DNA of 64,000 nt from Rhizobium terrae (GCF_003425685.1 NZ_QJKM01000023.1:1-64000), one strand, 5' to 3'; counted from the first letter of the stretch, positions 26,634-35,437 are shown. Program-made: numbers and translations. The notes: generated from the letters alone by a model not told the origin.

Positions 26634-29114
26634 ATGAGAATTGCCATCCTTTTGGTCGCCGGTCTGGTGTCCATGGTCCTGGCTATGAGCAGGGGGACTG
26701 ACGGGAATGGCCACGAAGCCATTTTAAATGCGATGAGAGCCATCGATCTCAGCTACGCCGCTCTGCAGCGCGACGTACTTCAGGCGCGCTCGGGCATCCT
26801 TAAGAATTACGATTTTCTCGGATTAGCTATCGATAACATGCGTGCCGACGTACAGACGATCGACGCGCTGACTGCCTCACTCTCGTTCATCGATTCCACC
26901 GAACGGAGCGGCAGGATAAAGGTTATGGAAAATGCGATCAATCGGAACGAAGCTATGATCGAACGCTTCAAATCCGGCAATGCGCTGATCCAGAATTCGC
27001 TAAAGATCTTTATCCAGACATGGCGGGAAATGCAGGCGCGACCGCGCGGGCCCGACGCCGTCGCCCTGATGGATGTTCAGCAACTCGGCCAACAGATGTG
27101 GCAATTCCAGAATACGCCGGACCCAGACCTCGCCAAAGAGATTCGGCAAGGTCTGATCCGCCTGCGTGATACCCCGTTGCCTGGCATTGACGATCTGAAA
27201 AAGCCGCTTCTGGATCACGGGTATCTCATCCTGAACGCCCTCCCTTCCGTCGATGAGATCGTAAGCTGGGTACAGGCGTCCGATAGCATCGATGGAAGTC
27301 TGGAGTTCCAGCGCGAATATCTGCAACAGTTCGGCCGGATGAGCACGCGGATGTCCAAGGCCCGGCTTATTTTATCGGGCATTTCTCTCAGCCTTTGTGC
27401 CTATGCAACCTATCTGGCATTTCGTCTGAAGTTCTATGCCGACAGCCTGCGCTGGCGGCTCCATGTAGAGCAGTCGGTCAATGATGCGATAACCCGCCTG
27501 TCGCTGGAGCCCGAGCGATTCCGGATCGTCATGGACGAAGCGCTCAAAAGAATGGCCGAGGTTTTCGGCTTTGGAACCGTCTCCTTGATCACCCTGGATC
27601 CGGAGAAGTGGAATGTGACTGGCGCCTTCACTGCGAATGGACGATGCAGCGCGCCTGAGCCACTGGTCCAGGATTTCATTGCCGACCTGCGCGAAAAGCC
27701 GCAACCGTTTTCGGATCCGGTCCTATGGCTCCACCGGGCGCCGGCTTCGCCGTTTGCTGAATTTTGCGATCTCGTTTGGAAGCGAAAGCCGTTGGCGCTT
27801 GCATCGGCCGCCAAACCCCATGACGGACTGGTGGTGATGTTGGTTGCCGAGTGCCGGCTGGCCAACTGGAACATGCGCACCGATTCCCAGATATTGCGCA
27901 TGACGACCGAACTTCTGGCGCTGGCGATAGAGAAACATCACCGGTTGACCGAACTGGATGAGTTGGACCGACGCCTCGAGGAGACGCAGCGTCTGGAGGC
28001 GGTGGGCACACTTGCAGGGGGAGTCGCCCACGAATTCAACAATATCCTTATGGCGATTATGGGATATGCGGAAATGGCCGTGGCGGCGCTTACGCCTGGT
28101 CTTCCAACGCGCGCTCATGTGGAACATATCCTGACTGCCGGCCATCGCGCCAAGCTGGTGGTCGATCAAATGCTTGCCTTTGGCCGCATGCGGCGTAACC
28201 CCGCGCTTCCCTTTAACGTGACGGCGGCAGTCATCGAGATTCTGCCGGACATCGAAATCTGCGTTAGCCCCTCTGTCAGACTGCATCTGGATATTCCAGA
28301 CATCCCCCTGGTCATCCTGGGTCACCCGATCGAGATCCAGCAAATACTGGTAAACCTGTGCAAGAACGCCGCCGAGGCAATTAATGGCAACGGCCATATC
28401 AAACTTAAGATCACCACGATCGCTCTCGCTGCGGAACGCGCTTTGTCGCATGGGCATCTGAAGGTTGGGCACTATGTGTGGATCAGTGTCACGGATACCG
28501 GACCTGGAATTGCACCTGGCCACCTGCAGCGGATCTTCGAACCGTTCTTCTCCACGAAAGGGGATAAAGGCGGCACGGGGCTTGGTCTGTCGGTCGTGCA
28601 CGGGACTGTCAAATCGTTGAAAGGATCGATGCATGTCAGCAGCATCCTGGGCCGGGGAACGCGTTTTGACATGTTCTTTCCTCATCTTGAGGCAGAAATG
28701 GCTCCGCTGCCGATCATCCGAGAACCGGAGACTATTCCCACCGGAAGCGGCGAACTCGTCGCAATCGTCGACAGCGACGAAACATCTCGCCATATGTGGG
28801 AGGAAAGGATTGCTGCGCTGGGCTACGAGCCGGCCGGCTTTTTATCTACCGGACAGCTTTCCGACTGGTGCTCTCGCGCACAGACATGGCCTGATGCGAT
28901 GTTGCTTGTCACATTCGATCAGAATGCGAAGCCTGTTCTGCCGGCTGTTTTAAACGATCTGCCTCGGATCGTTATCTGCAGCGCAATCGGCGCTTCACCG
29001 CCGGTGAGGTCACAGCATGTTCTTCGAGAGCCCATCAGCGCGCACAACCTAGCCGTCGCCATTCGTGGGGCGCTGGTGCCGGCCCCCGATACCAAGATAG
29101 CTGTGCGACGGTAG
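26634..29114 (+). CDS. virA: VirA-like hybrid sensor histidine kinase
   Basis: Membrane sensor kinase of 826 residues, close to Agrobacterium VirA in length and plan. There is a TM segment at about 3-18, then a helical periplasmic DAHL-type domain with the hallmark ALQRDVLQARSGILKNYDF. A second TM lies near 245-262, followed by a GAF-like linker. The kinase has the H-box LEAVGTLAGGVAHEFNNILM, N-box NLCKNAAEAI and DTGPGIAPG/GGTGLGLSVVHG. The C-terminal receiver-like domain (GELVAIVDSDETSRHMWEER) lacks a clear phospho-acceptor Asp (MLLVTFDQN). The C-terminal half resembles VirA strongly (RIAALGYEPAGF). It is the last gene of the virG-peroxidase-kinase operon. Confidence 0.88.
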   Translation: MRIAILLVAGLVSMVLAMSRGTDGNGHEAILNAMRAIDLSYAALQRDVLQARSGILKNYDFLGLAIDNMRADVQTIDALTASLSFIDSTERSGRIKVMENAINRNEAMIERFKSGNALIQNSLKIFIQTWREMQARPRGPDAVALMDVQQLGQQMWQFQNTPDPDLAKEIRQGLIRLRDTPLPGIDDLKKPLLDHGYLILNALPSVDEIVSWVQASDSIDGSLEFQREYLQQFGRMSTRMSKARLILSGISLSLCAYATYLAFRLKFYADSLRWRLHVEQSVNDAITRLSLEPERFRIVMDEALKRMAEVFGFGTVSLITLDPEKWNVTGAFTANGRCSAPEPLVQDFIADLREKPQPFSDPVLWLHRAPASPFAEFCDLVWKRKPLALASAAKPHDGLVVMLVAECRLANWNMRTDSQILRMTTELLALAIEKHHRLTELDELDRRLEETQRLEAVGTLAGGVAHEFNNILMAIMGYAEMAVAALTPGLPTRAHVEHILTAGHRAKLVVDQMLAFGRMRRNPALPFNVTAAVIEILPDIEICVSPSVRLHLDIPDIPLVILGHPIEIQQILVNLCKNAAEAINGNGHIKLKITTIALAAERALSHGHLKVGHYVWISVTDTGPGIAPGHLQRIFEPFFSTKGDKGGTGLGLSVVHGTVKSLKGSMHVSSILGRGTRFDMFFPHLEAEMAPLPIIREPETIPTGSGELVAIVDSDETSRHMWEERIAALGYEPAGFLSTGQLSDWCSRAQTWPDAMLLVTFDQNAKPVLPAVLNDLPRIVICSAIGASPPVRSQHVLREPISAHNLAVAIRGALVPAPDTKIAVRR

Positions 29115-29163
29115 CACTACAACCATCGACCACGGCTCATAGCGCGTTGCCGGTCAATGACGT

Positions 29164-30630
29164 TCACCGGGTCGGTCCTTCTCGTGGCGTACGAACAAAT
29201 TGACGATTGGGATTGGGACCAGGTGGAGTGTTTTCCTTATTCGACGTCGCTGACGGGGTTTCAGCTGGACCACATGTCGCCATCAAAGCTTCAACGTAAG
29301 CTTCGGGTGGGTCCACATGGACCGGAAAACTATGTATGCTGAGATTTCTACGGCGCCTCTCTTTTCCGAAAGGCGGCATTGGATCCGATTGCGGACCACG
29401 CGGCGTTCGGCGCGAGCTTCCATCAGCACTCCTGCGAGCAGAACCGGTATTCAGCGAGCCCGATGATGGCGCCTCGGCCGCTGGATCCTCATGGATTGCA
29501 AATTCGCCCTTTTCGGATCTCCCCGGACTTTTGAGCCTCCGTCGACGAACCGTTGGTGCGTGATCCTCTGCTGTATTACCTTCGTATTCAGCGCGGCTAC
29601 GCCTGAACGCGGTTGGTGAATTTAGTTCGGGCAGGGCCGGCGACGGCATCTCCGCTGATCCATCTTGACGGATTGTGATCCCTTCGTTCCCGGATCTGTT
29701 CGAGTTGTCAAGCCTCCGGAGCCGAGAAGGTGGAACCGCATTCTCGTCCACCTCGCTTTCGGGAGTAGCCTTGCGCGACCGCATATCGTTTATGACGGGT
29801 GGGCTTGATCTGAGCGAGATTGCCGGACTCGAGGGAATTTCTGGAGGACTCGCCCAAGGTATCCGAGCCTCGAAACGGGAGGGCGCCAAACCCGCTTTCA
29901 GTCTACGCGAACTGCGACCTATGTGATCCTTTTCAAGAATTTTCGATACAGAAAAAAGTACCGGGTAAGTCTTTGACAGACTATTCCACAACTGCTTGTT
30001 TATCATCTGCTCGCTGAAATACAACTCTCCTTGCACGCCAACTCCGTGTTGGTCTATATCGTCGCGAAATCGATACCGCGAACTAAAGACAGACAAAGAG
30101 TCTAACGCCCGATTCCAGGTCTCTATATTGTAAAGGAGAAAAGCCTCTCTCATCTGCAGCGCGTCACCTGCGCTAATGGACTGCCCGAGAGTCAGCTTTG
30201 CTGTTCGAGCCTGTCGGATTTCTTGCGGCAAGCGTGACCGGGGGAGAGGTCTGTTCAGGATCTCCGCACATTCTTTTCCGGAAAGGTGTGCTCCCGTTCT
30301 GGATTCTTCTACCAAGATGTCAGTCAAGCGATACAGTATGGCCTCGCGATTGGCCGCCGATTCCCCGATACCGACATGCGTGTCAAGCTGCCCGTTGATC
30401 TTGTCGAAATGTGATTTAACATCGGCTTGGAGCTGTGTTCCGTGATAGTGCGAATTCAGCGGGGCCAGGAGGCCGATATTTGCTTGAACCATCAATTCGG
30501 ATAGATCTTCTTGTGCTTTTCTCTGGACATCGGCAGCCAGATTTACCGTGCGATTGCAAAAAAACAGCCGAGCAATCTGTACGGAAAATATAAACTTATC
30601 CATTGGGTTTGGTTGTTCGTCATTGCCCAT
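29164..30630 (-). CDS. large candidate type IV effector in the virD5 position
   Basis: I chose the ATG at 30630 (MGNDEQPNPMDKFIFSVQIA), 16 bases after the small upstream ORF; the frame is open up to 30717. Residues 1-240 are helical and look folded. The rest is Ser/Pro/Arg-rich, with two related segments of about 50 residues, each with an Arg cluster, an acidic I(R/H)(Q/E)D stretch and an AE(M/A)PS stretch. Basic clusters RRRRLK (about 362-367) and KERRRRN (about 423-429) could be nuclear signals. The extreme C-terminus, RQFVRTPREGPTR, fits the Arg-rich VirB/D4 export signal well. Its position after virD4 is where Agrobacterium has virD5, but I see no clear sequence similarity. Confidence 0.65.
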   Translation of the reverse strand: MGNDEQPNPMDKFIFSVQIARLFFCNRTVNLAADVQRKAQEDLSELMVQANIGLLAPLNSHYHGTQLQADVKSHFDKINGQLDTHVGIGESAANREAILYRLTDILVEESRTGAHLSGKECAEILNRPLPRSRLPQEIRQARTAKLTLGQSISAGDALQMREAFLLYNIETWNRALDSLSVFSSRYRFRDDIDQHGVGVQGELYFSEQMINKQLWNSLSKTYPVLFSVSKILEKDHIGRSSRRLKAGLAPSRFEARIPWASPPEIPSSPAISLRSSPPVINDMRSRKATPESEVDENAVPPSRLRRLDNSNRSGNEGITIRQDGSAEMPSPALPELNSPTAFRRSRAEYEGNTAEDHAPTVRRRRLKSPGRSEKGEFAIHEDPAAEAPSSGSLNTGSARRSADGSSRRTPRGPQSDPMPPFGKERRRRNLSIHSFPVHVDPPEAYVEALMATCGPAETPSATSNKENTPPGPNPNRQFVRTPREGPTR

Positions 30631-30646
30631 TTTACCGCTACCTGCT

Positions 30647-30829
30647 CTACGATATGGCTCTCTGCAAATAGATTGCCGCCTCCCTGTCTGCCATTCCTGC
30701 CCCGTCGTTTCGGACACCTGCTATCGCAAGCGCCTGACGAAACTCGCTCAGCGCCAAAGGTACCCCCACCGATTTGCAGACGAGGGTGAAGGGTCTGGCT
30801 TCCCGAAGGCGCTTGATGCGCAAAGTCAC
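30647..30829 (-). CDS. small ORF upstream of the large effector
   Basis: 60 residues from a GTG start (VTLRIKRLREARPFTLVCKS), ending 16 bases before the effector start at 30630. The body, VGVPLALSEFRQALAIAGVR, looks helical. The ribosome binding site is weak. Its place just ahead of a large effector recalls VirE1, the small chaperone encoded before VirE2, but VirE1 is acidic and this one is basic at the N-terminus. Chaperone function is only a suggestion and the ORF may not be expressed. Confidence 0.35.
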   Translation of the reverse strand: MTLRIKRLREARPFTLVCKSVGVPLALSEFRQALAIAGVRNDGAGMADREAAIYLQRAIS

Positions 30830-30960
30830 TCTTTGAAAGAGGCTGATTATCCCGCCCCATGCTTCAGTTGTCGTTGCAGATCCTTTTTGTGGTCGTCGAG
30901 ATTGTCGGGTATCTTATTGTCCGTGGCACGGTGCTTCGACCCAGCCCGCTCATTTCAACA

Positions 30961-31140
30961 TCAGCGGCTCGAGCGGGCGGGGCGTTCATCATACCGCACA
31001 TTGCGGCTTGGCCGCTCGCGGATTGGCTGCGGGTTCTCTTCCACCGGCGATAACGGTTCTCTTAGCGCGACGCTGTGTTCATTCTGCTTATTTATATTGC
31101 CGCCGGCATTTGCGGCACTCCCTTCCCGATTGCTAATCAT
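30961..31140 (-). CDS. 59-residue Arg-tailed small protein
   Basis: The ATG at 31140 has GGGAGCAAACC immediately upstream. The product begins MISNREGSAANAGGNINKQN and ends IRERPSRNVRYDERPARSSR, a strongly basic tail with an R-P-S-R/R-P-A-R-S-S-R pattern. This resembles the C-terminal export signals of VirB/D4 substrates, so the protein may itself be secreted. A vir-box-like site (core CAATTG, 31211-31216) lies about 70 bases upstream. It is the first gene after virD4 on this strand. No family was recognised. Confidence 0.5.
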   Translation of the reverse strand: MISNREGSAANAGGNINKQNEHSVALREPLSPVEENPQPIRERPSRNVRYDERPARSSR

Positions 31141-31206
31141 GGTTTGCTCCCATTACCTTAAATCCAAAATATATGCAATTTTTTCCACGAATTGCATTTA
31201 AAGTAT

Positions 31207-31218
31207 ACTTCAATTGAG
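31207..31218 (-). promoter_or_regulatory. candidate vir box
   Basis: The minus-strand reading CTCAATTGAAGT has a perfect CAATTG core and matches TNCAATTGHAAY at 10 of 12 positions. It sits in an AT-rich gap of 109 bases between the virD4 stop and the small ORF at 31140, so that ORF and the effector may have their own promoter. Confidence 0.4.
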
Positions 31219-31249
31219 CTCCATTTGTAATTTATATCTGGAAAGATGA

Positions 31250-33301
31250 CTATTCCAAGCCCATCGACTTGTTCGAATCAGAGTTGCGTTGCAACGCAAT
31301 AATGCGCTCGAGCAGTACGCGCTGCGCCGCAAGCGCCTTCAATTCCGCCTCGGTCGGGCCGCTTGGGGCCGAATAGGAATCCTCGTAAGCGGGATTTACA
31401 GGCCTCTGCGCTTCTTCATAATGCTCCCATTCGGCACTGTTGCCACCCGAGCTGTCCGAAGCGCCGGCCGGTGTATCCGGCGGATGGGTTTCCCCTTCGT
31501 AATCGGCATTGTGATCCGCCAAAACTGGCGGGTTCATCGGCTGAAACTGGTCGCCGCTTGAATACTGATCTCCAGCAACGGCAGCGAAGGGTGCTCCAAA
31601 CTGTGGTGCAGGCTGCTGGACCGCCGGCCCCGGCTCGATCAGATGGCCGTTGAGAGGCTCAGGTTCTGGCAAAGGTCCAGTCTGCGCATCAAACAAGCGC
31701 TTCAGAATACGATCTGAATAATACTTGATCTTACGCATCTTCAGCGGTGACTGGCCCTTGATCAGAACGATCTGGGTATGATCATCCATAATGCGCACCT
31801 GCTCCGGCCGCATCAACGGCGCACCCTGATTGGATATTTGAATATTGGTGTCGAACATATTGCTAATACTGTAAGACTTCGAACGCTCCTTATAGCTGTA
31901 GTCGCCGATGGCCTTTGAGATATAGTTTGGCGTCTCGTCGTCCGCGGTCGCCATGAATATTTGAATTCCGGTATTACTGAGGAAATTTTCCTTGCCCGCC
32001 TCCTCATAGGCGCCGGTCAGGGCCGCGAGACTTTGAATGACGAACATGAAGCGGCCTTTGTAGCCAGCAATCGTCGTTACAGCGGTCTCAATCGCTTCCA
32101 GCTTTCCGAGATGCTTGAACTCGTCGAGCAGGAAGAGCACTTCAAACATCTCGTCCTTTCCCGGCATGCTGCGCTGCAGAATGGAGACGACTTGTTGAAA
32201 GAATAGACGCACCAGTGGTGCGATAACTTCCAGATCATTCGGGCTTACACAAATAAAGATAGACGTAGGATCACGACGCAGGTCATAGATCGAGAAGTCC
32301 GACGTAACCGTCGCCGCCTTGATCCTAGGATCGGCCCAAAGGTTCAGGCCTCCATCTCCCAGAACCGAGGTGTAGGACGTCAGGATCTTGGTATCGTTGC
32401 CCGCCATATTGTCGAAGATACGTTGAGCTTCGAGGTTCTGTGTCTCCTCGGCGAGCTGAGCGAACAGCTTGTATTTCTCGCCCGGCTGAGAAAACAGGTC
32501 GTAAACGGCGCCGATCGACGGTGTGCCGCGCTCGATGCAGGCGAGAATGCCCGCAACGAGCAGGTCACGGGCACCGTCGATAAAGCCTTCCGACCCCTTT
32601 CCTTTCGGTGCAATCAGGTTGTGGGCAAGGCGCCGTGTCTCGCTGAAACGGCGCTCGAGCGGCATGGTGATTATATCGAGCACCGGATTGTAACTGTGGG
32701 TGCGTCCCAAAGGATCGAACGGCGCGAACTTGAACACTTGATCGCCACGCGCCAAACGCGAGCGCGACGTCATCTCGAACAGTTCTCCCTTCACATCCAG
32801 CGCCAGGACGGAACCGTCGAAAGTCAGCAGCGTGGGAATGACGATGCCGACACCCTTACCTGCGCGGGTGGGAGCTACGACTAGGCTGTGGGGCTGATCG
32901 CCATTGGTGAGATATTTTCCAAACCCTCTTGGGCCGCTGGTCTTGCCGAAGATCGGTCCTTTGATCGTGTTATAGCGCCTGATATAACCTGTCGCTGCCA
33001 ACTCGCCGAAACTGGCCCAGCGAGCCGTGCCGTGATCGTCCCGCTGTTGTAAGACAACAATCGTAAAAACCAGAGTGATGATCACGGCGGTCATCCCTAT
33101 AGTGATCAATCCCCGCACGAAGACTGGCGTGACATAGCCTTTGTATAACGGGGTTTCGTACCAGAACGACAGGATATCGAAATTATCGATCGCCTGGACG
33201 CTGATGCCGTGCTGGAAGCCAGCATAAAGCGTCGCAAAGAACAAACCGACGATCAGCGATAAAAAAAAGCCATAGATCACCGTGTTTCGTTTTCTATGCA
33301 T
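31250..33301 (-). CDS. virD4: type IV coupling protein VirD4
   Basis: Inner-membrane ATPase that recruits the relaxase-DNA complex and effectors to the VirB channel. Two N-terminal TM segments are visible (FLSLIVGLFFATLYAGF and LITIGMTAVIITLVFTIVVL). Walker A is VVAPTRAGKGVGIVIPTLL and Walker B is VLFLLDEFKHLGKLEAIE. Nucleotide-domain strings such as SFILQSLAALT-like FMFVIQSLAALTGAYEEAG follow. The last 130 or so residues are Pro/Gln/Ala-rich and non-conserved, longer than the core family. It follows the relaxase by 50 bases in the virD1-D2-D4 order. Confidence 0.93.
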   Translation of the reverse strand: MHRKRNTVIYGFFLSLIVGLFFATLYAGFQHGISVQAIDNFDILSFWYETPLYKGYVTPVFVRGLITIGMTAVIITLVFTIVVLQQRDDHGTARWASFGELAATGYIRRYNTIKGPIFGKTSGPRGFGKYLTNGDQPHSLVVAPTRAGKGVGIVIPTLLTFDGSVLALDVKGELFEMTSRSRLARGDQVFKFAPFDPLGRTHSYNPVLDIITMPLERRFSETRRLAHNLIAPKGKGSEGFIDGARDLLVAGILACIERGTPSIGAVYDLFSQPGEKYKLFAQLAEETQNLEAQRIFDNMAGNDTKILTSYTSVLGDGGLNLWADPRIKAATVTSDFSIYDLRRDPTSIFICVSPNDLEVIAPLVRLFFQQVVSILQRSMPGKDEMFEVLFLLDEFKHLGKLEAIETAVTTIAGYKGRFMFVIQSLAALTGAYEEAGKENFLSNTGIQIFMATADDETPNYISKAIGDYSYKERSKSYSISNMFDTNIQISNQGAPLMRPEQVRIMDDHTQIVLIKGQSPLKMRKIKYYSDRILKRLFDAQTGPLPEPEPLNGHLIEPGPAVQQPAPQFGAPFAAVAGDQYSSGDQFQPMNPPVLADHNADYEGETHPPDTPAGASDSSGGNSAEWEHYEEAQRPVNPAYEDSYSAPSGPTEAELKALAAQRVLLERIIALQRNSDSNKSMGLE

Positions 33302-33351
33302 ATGGCTGATGTCCTTCCTGTTGGCTGCCGAGCCCGCGGTTTGGGGCGTAT

Positions 33352-34782
33352 CTAGCTTCTCCCATCACGGTCTCTTTTGCTCAGGGTTTTCTCGTAGCGG
33401 TCATTTTCTCGTTTGCGCTTCACACCTCGGGTACGGCCGGCAATCGGGCCTTCCTCAGCGGCCTGTGCACGGGTGAGAACGACACGCACTAAGTCGTCGC
33501 CACGGCGACGAGCACGCGCCGCCGCGAGGCGTGTTTCCCTTTCCTCCTCGGTTTCAACGCGAGTGCTACGTTCTGTTTGGCGAGCCGCCCGATCATCTGC
33601 CACCTGGCTATCTCTGTTATCTTCTGCCGCGGGGCCCACTGGCGTGGCGGTTTCTTTGCGGAGCTGGGCCTCAGGCCTCGGCGAATGACCTTCCGATCCA
33701 TCGCCAACCGTATTTTCCGGCGACTGCGATCCTCCGCCGCCTGCCGGCCCGCCCGTTGCAGCGTGGCCCGGGATCGGTTGTCCCTCTGACCTGATCTCCG
33801 ACGTTTCTCTTGGTGTTACAGAGTAAAGGTCTTCCGACGGGGTCCGTTCCGCTCGACTAGGCGTGCGGCCCCCGGAGCGTTGCGGTGAGGATTCATTACC
33901 GATTGAATTATCCTGCGATCCGGAACCATCGCCGGAGCCGCTGTGATGCGAGCCGCTCGCAGGAGTACCTGTCCGGACTCGCTTGGGGGATGGCAAGGCG
34001 GCATCGTCTGGCGCCTCCTCGCGCGGCCGCTTGCGGCGAGACTGCCCCTCGTCGGGATCCGTTCCCGCGCCCGGACCATCACCGCCCGAAGAGCCAGGGC
34101 CTCCGCCGGTCTGTTGGTGCCGTGCAGCATTTTCGCGAGAGACCACCTCTGTGCTGTCTTCCCACTCTTCGTGGAGGCCGACTCCGACGTCGGCCGCGTC
34201 TGCAAATACCTCATATTCCTCACGTGTGAAAGGTTGGGAACCCCAAGGGATAGGCACCCTTGCATCCGCCAAAAGGTCAATGCCTTGGGATTGTGCATGG
34301 TCCGCGAAGCGTTGGCGCATGAAGTCGTAGTTGATGCGCTCGTTGCGGTTGGAAAGCTTCAACCATTCATGGCCGGGGCTTAACGCTCGCCGATTGAGGA
34401 TGACGTGCACATGCGGGTGCCCCTTATCAACGTGAAAGCCAAGAATATACGACCTTTCGCCGCCAGCGGCGCCATCATCGAACATTTCCGCTGCCCATGC
34501 TATGCCGGCGCGTTCCGCAGCGCCATGATCAGTTCCGGGGGGGAAGCTTGCAACGATATGCGTCGTCATGTCCTGGTTGGGGTCGCGAACGCCGGCCATC
34601 GCGGCCCAGCGTTCCGCCCATATCCTCAGCTCCTCGAAGGGCACAACGCCCCCGCCATATCGCTCTCCAAATCGAAGCTTGACCTGTCCCTTCCGCGCCA
34701 GATACTTAAATTGCGAGCAGATGCGGCTGACGGTTCGTGCTCCGCCGCCACGCACGACATGAACTATTGCCTGTGATGCCAT
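33352..34782 (-). CDS. virD2: VirD2-like relaxase with C-terminal bipartite NLS
   Basis: DNA-nicking relaxase that would stay covalently bound to the 5' end of the transferred strand. I chose the ATG at 34782 (MASQAIVHVVRGGGARTVSR); the frame is open to 34836. The catalytic Tyr is probably in SQFKYLARKGQVKL, aligning with LEYLSRKGK of VirD2. The metal-binding triad is GFHVDKGHPHVHVILNRRAL, and MTTHIVASFPPGTD also matches. The middle (residues 215-440) is Ser/Pro-rich with a basic cluster SRRKRPREEA. The last 24 residues hold KRKR, ten residues, then KRDRDGRS, the layout of the nuclear signal at the end of VirD2. It follows virD1 by 40 bases. Confidence 0.9.
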   Translation of the reverse strand: MASQAIVHVVRGGGARTVSRICSQFKYLARKGQVKLRFGERYGGGVVPFEELRIWAERWAAMAGVRDPNQDMTTHIVASFPPGTDHGAAERAGIAWAAEMFDDGAAGGERSYILGFHVDKGHPHVHVILNRRALSPGHEWLKLSNRNERINYDFMRQRFADHAQSQGIDLLADARVPIPWGSQPFTREEYEVFADAADVGVGLHEEWEDSTEVVSRENAARHQQTGGGPGSSGGDGPGAGTDPDEGQSRRKRPREEAPDDAALPSPKRVRTGTPASGSHHSGSGDGSGSQDNSIGNESSPQRSGGRTPSRAERTPSEDLYSVTPRETSEIRSEGQPIPGHAATGGPAGGGGSQSPENTVGDGSEGHSPRPEAQLRKETATPVGPAAEDNRDSQVADDRAARQTERSTRVETEEERETRLAAARARRRGDDLVRVVLTRAQAAEEGPIAGRTRGVKRKRENDRYEKTLSKRDRDGRS

Positions 34783-34822
34783 CGCTAAACCTCTTTGAGC
34801 CAAAACAATGGAGTTGAGGCCA

Positions 34823-35284
34823 TCACCGCGAAGCATCCTTGAGCTTCAACCGGCCATCGAGGCGTCGTTGGGACACGTTCAGCATCGACATCAAGGTGGC
34901 GTCGAGCTTGGCGAACTCATAACCGAATGCGGCTCGTTGCGCCTGAAATTCTTGCATGTCGACCTTGCCGCTCTGTGCATACGCAACGTTGAGCTGATTG
35001 ATGGCACGGGAGATGGTGCCGATCTGCTGTATGATTTCTTCCAAAGCCTGCTGGGTCCGGGCATCGAGCTCGAGGAAGCCGCCGATCTTACGCGCGGCTA
35101 TCCGAAGCGCCATGTTGTTGGTGAACCCCAAGGCCATCGCCTGAGCGCTGAAAGCTTCGAATTCCGCCTCACGCAACCGCACGCTGACAATCTTGTAACC
35201 GTGCGGATCAGTCCGCTGCTCTCGGGTACATGACAGGGACGTGGCCATTTCTTCCGGCAGAAGGGCATGTCGTTTGTAGGGCAT
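34823..35284 (-). CDS. virD1: VirD1-like relaxosome accessory protein
   Basis: Ribbon-helix-helix type helper that opens the origin for the relaxase. I chose the ATG at 35284 (MPYKRHALLPEEMATS); the frame is open to 35329. The core reads YKIVSVRLREAEFEAFSAQA, MALGFTNNMALRIAARKIGG and LDATLMSMLNVSQRRLDGR, closely resembling Agrobacterium VirD1. It is the first gene of the leftward virD operon and is divergent from virC1 across a 275-base AT-rich interval that probably holds both promoters. Confidence 0.88.
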   Translation of the reverse strand: MPYKRHALLPEEMATSLSCTREQRTDPHGYKIVSVRLREAEFEAFSAQAMALGFTNNMALRIAARKIGGFLELDARTQQALEEIIQQIGTISRAINQLNVAYAQSGKVDMQEFQAQRAAFGYEFAKLDATLMSMLNVSQRRLDGRLKLKDASR

Positions 35285-35425
35285 GGCAATAACCTGAAAT
35301 CTGTTGGATGTAAAAATGCCGCCGTTCAATAAATTGAATGAATACGAGCAATTTAATACCGCGACTGTGTCCTAGCCATATAGTTTACGTCAACGGTAGT
35401 TTGGATGGGCATCGCTGTATTTTGT

Positions 35426-35437
35426 TACAGGTGAAAC
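35426..35437 (+). promoter_or_regulatory. candidate vir box in the virD/virC intergenic region
   Basis: TACAGGTGAAAC matches TNCAATTGHAAY at 10 of 12 positions, about 120 bases upstream of virC1. A second half-site, GTTGAAAT, follows near 35468-35475. Agrobacterium virC and virD are likewise divergent with vir boxes between them. Confidence 0.45.

Noticed and set aside
27723..28793. 356-residue minus-strand open frame
   Set aside because: Antisense shadow of the VirA-like kinase domain; the His/Gln/Arg-rich composition is typical of a reverse-strand artefact.
30548..31201. 217-residue plus-strand open frame
   Set aside because: It is Cys/Arg/Ser-rich without family signal and lies antisense to the two small leftward ORFs that have better start signals and context.
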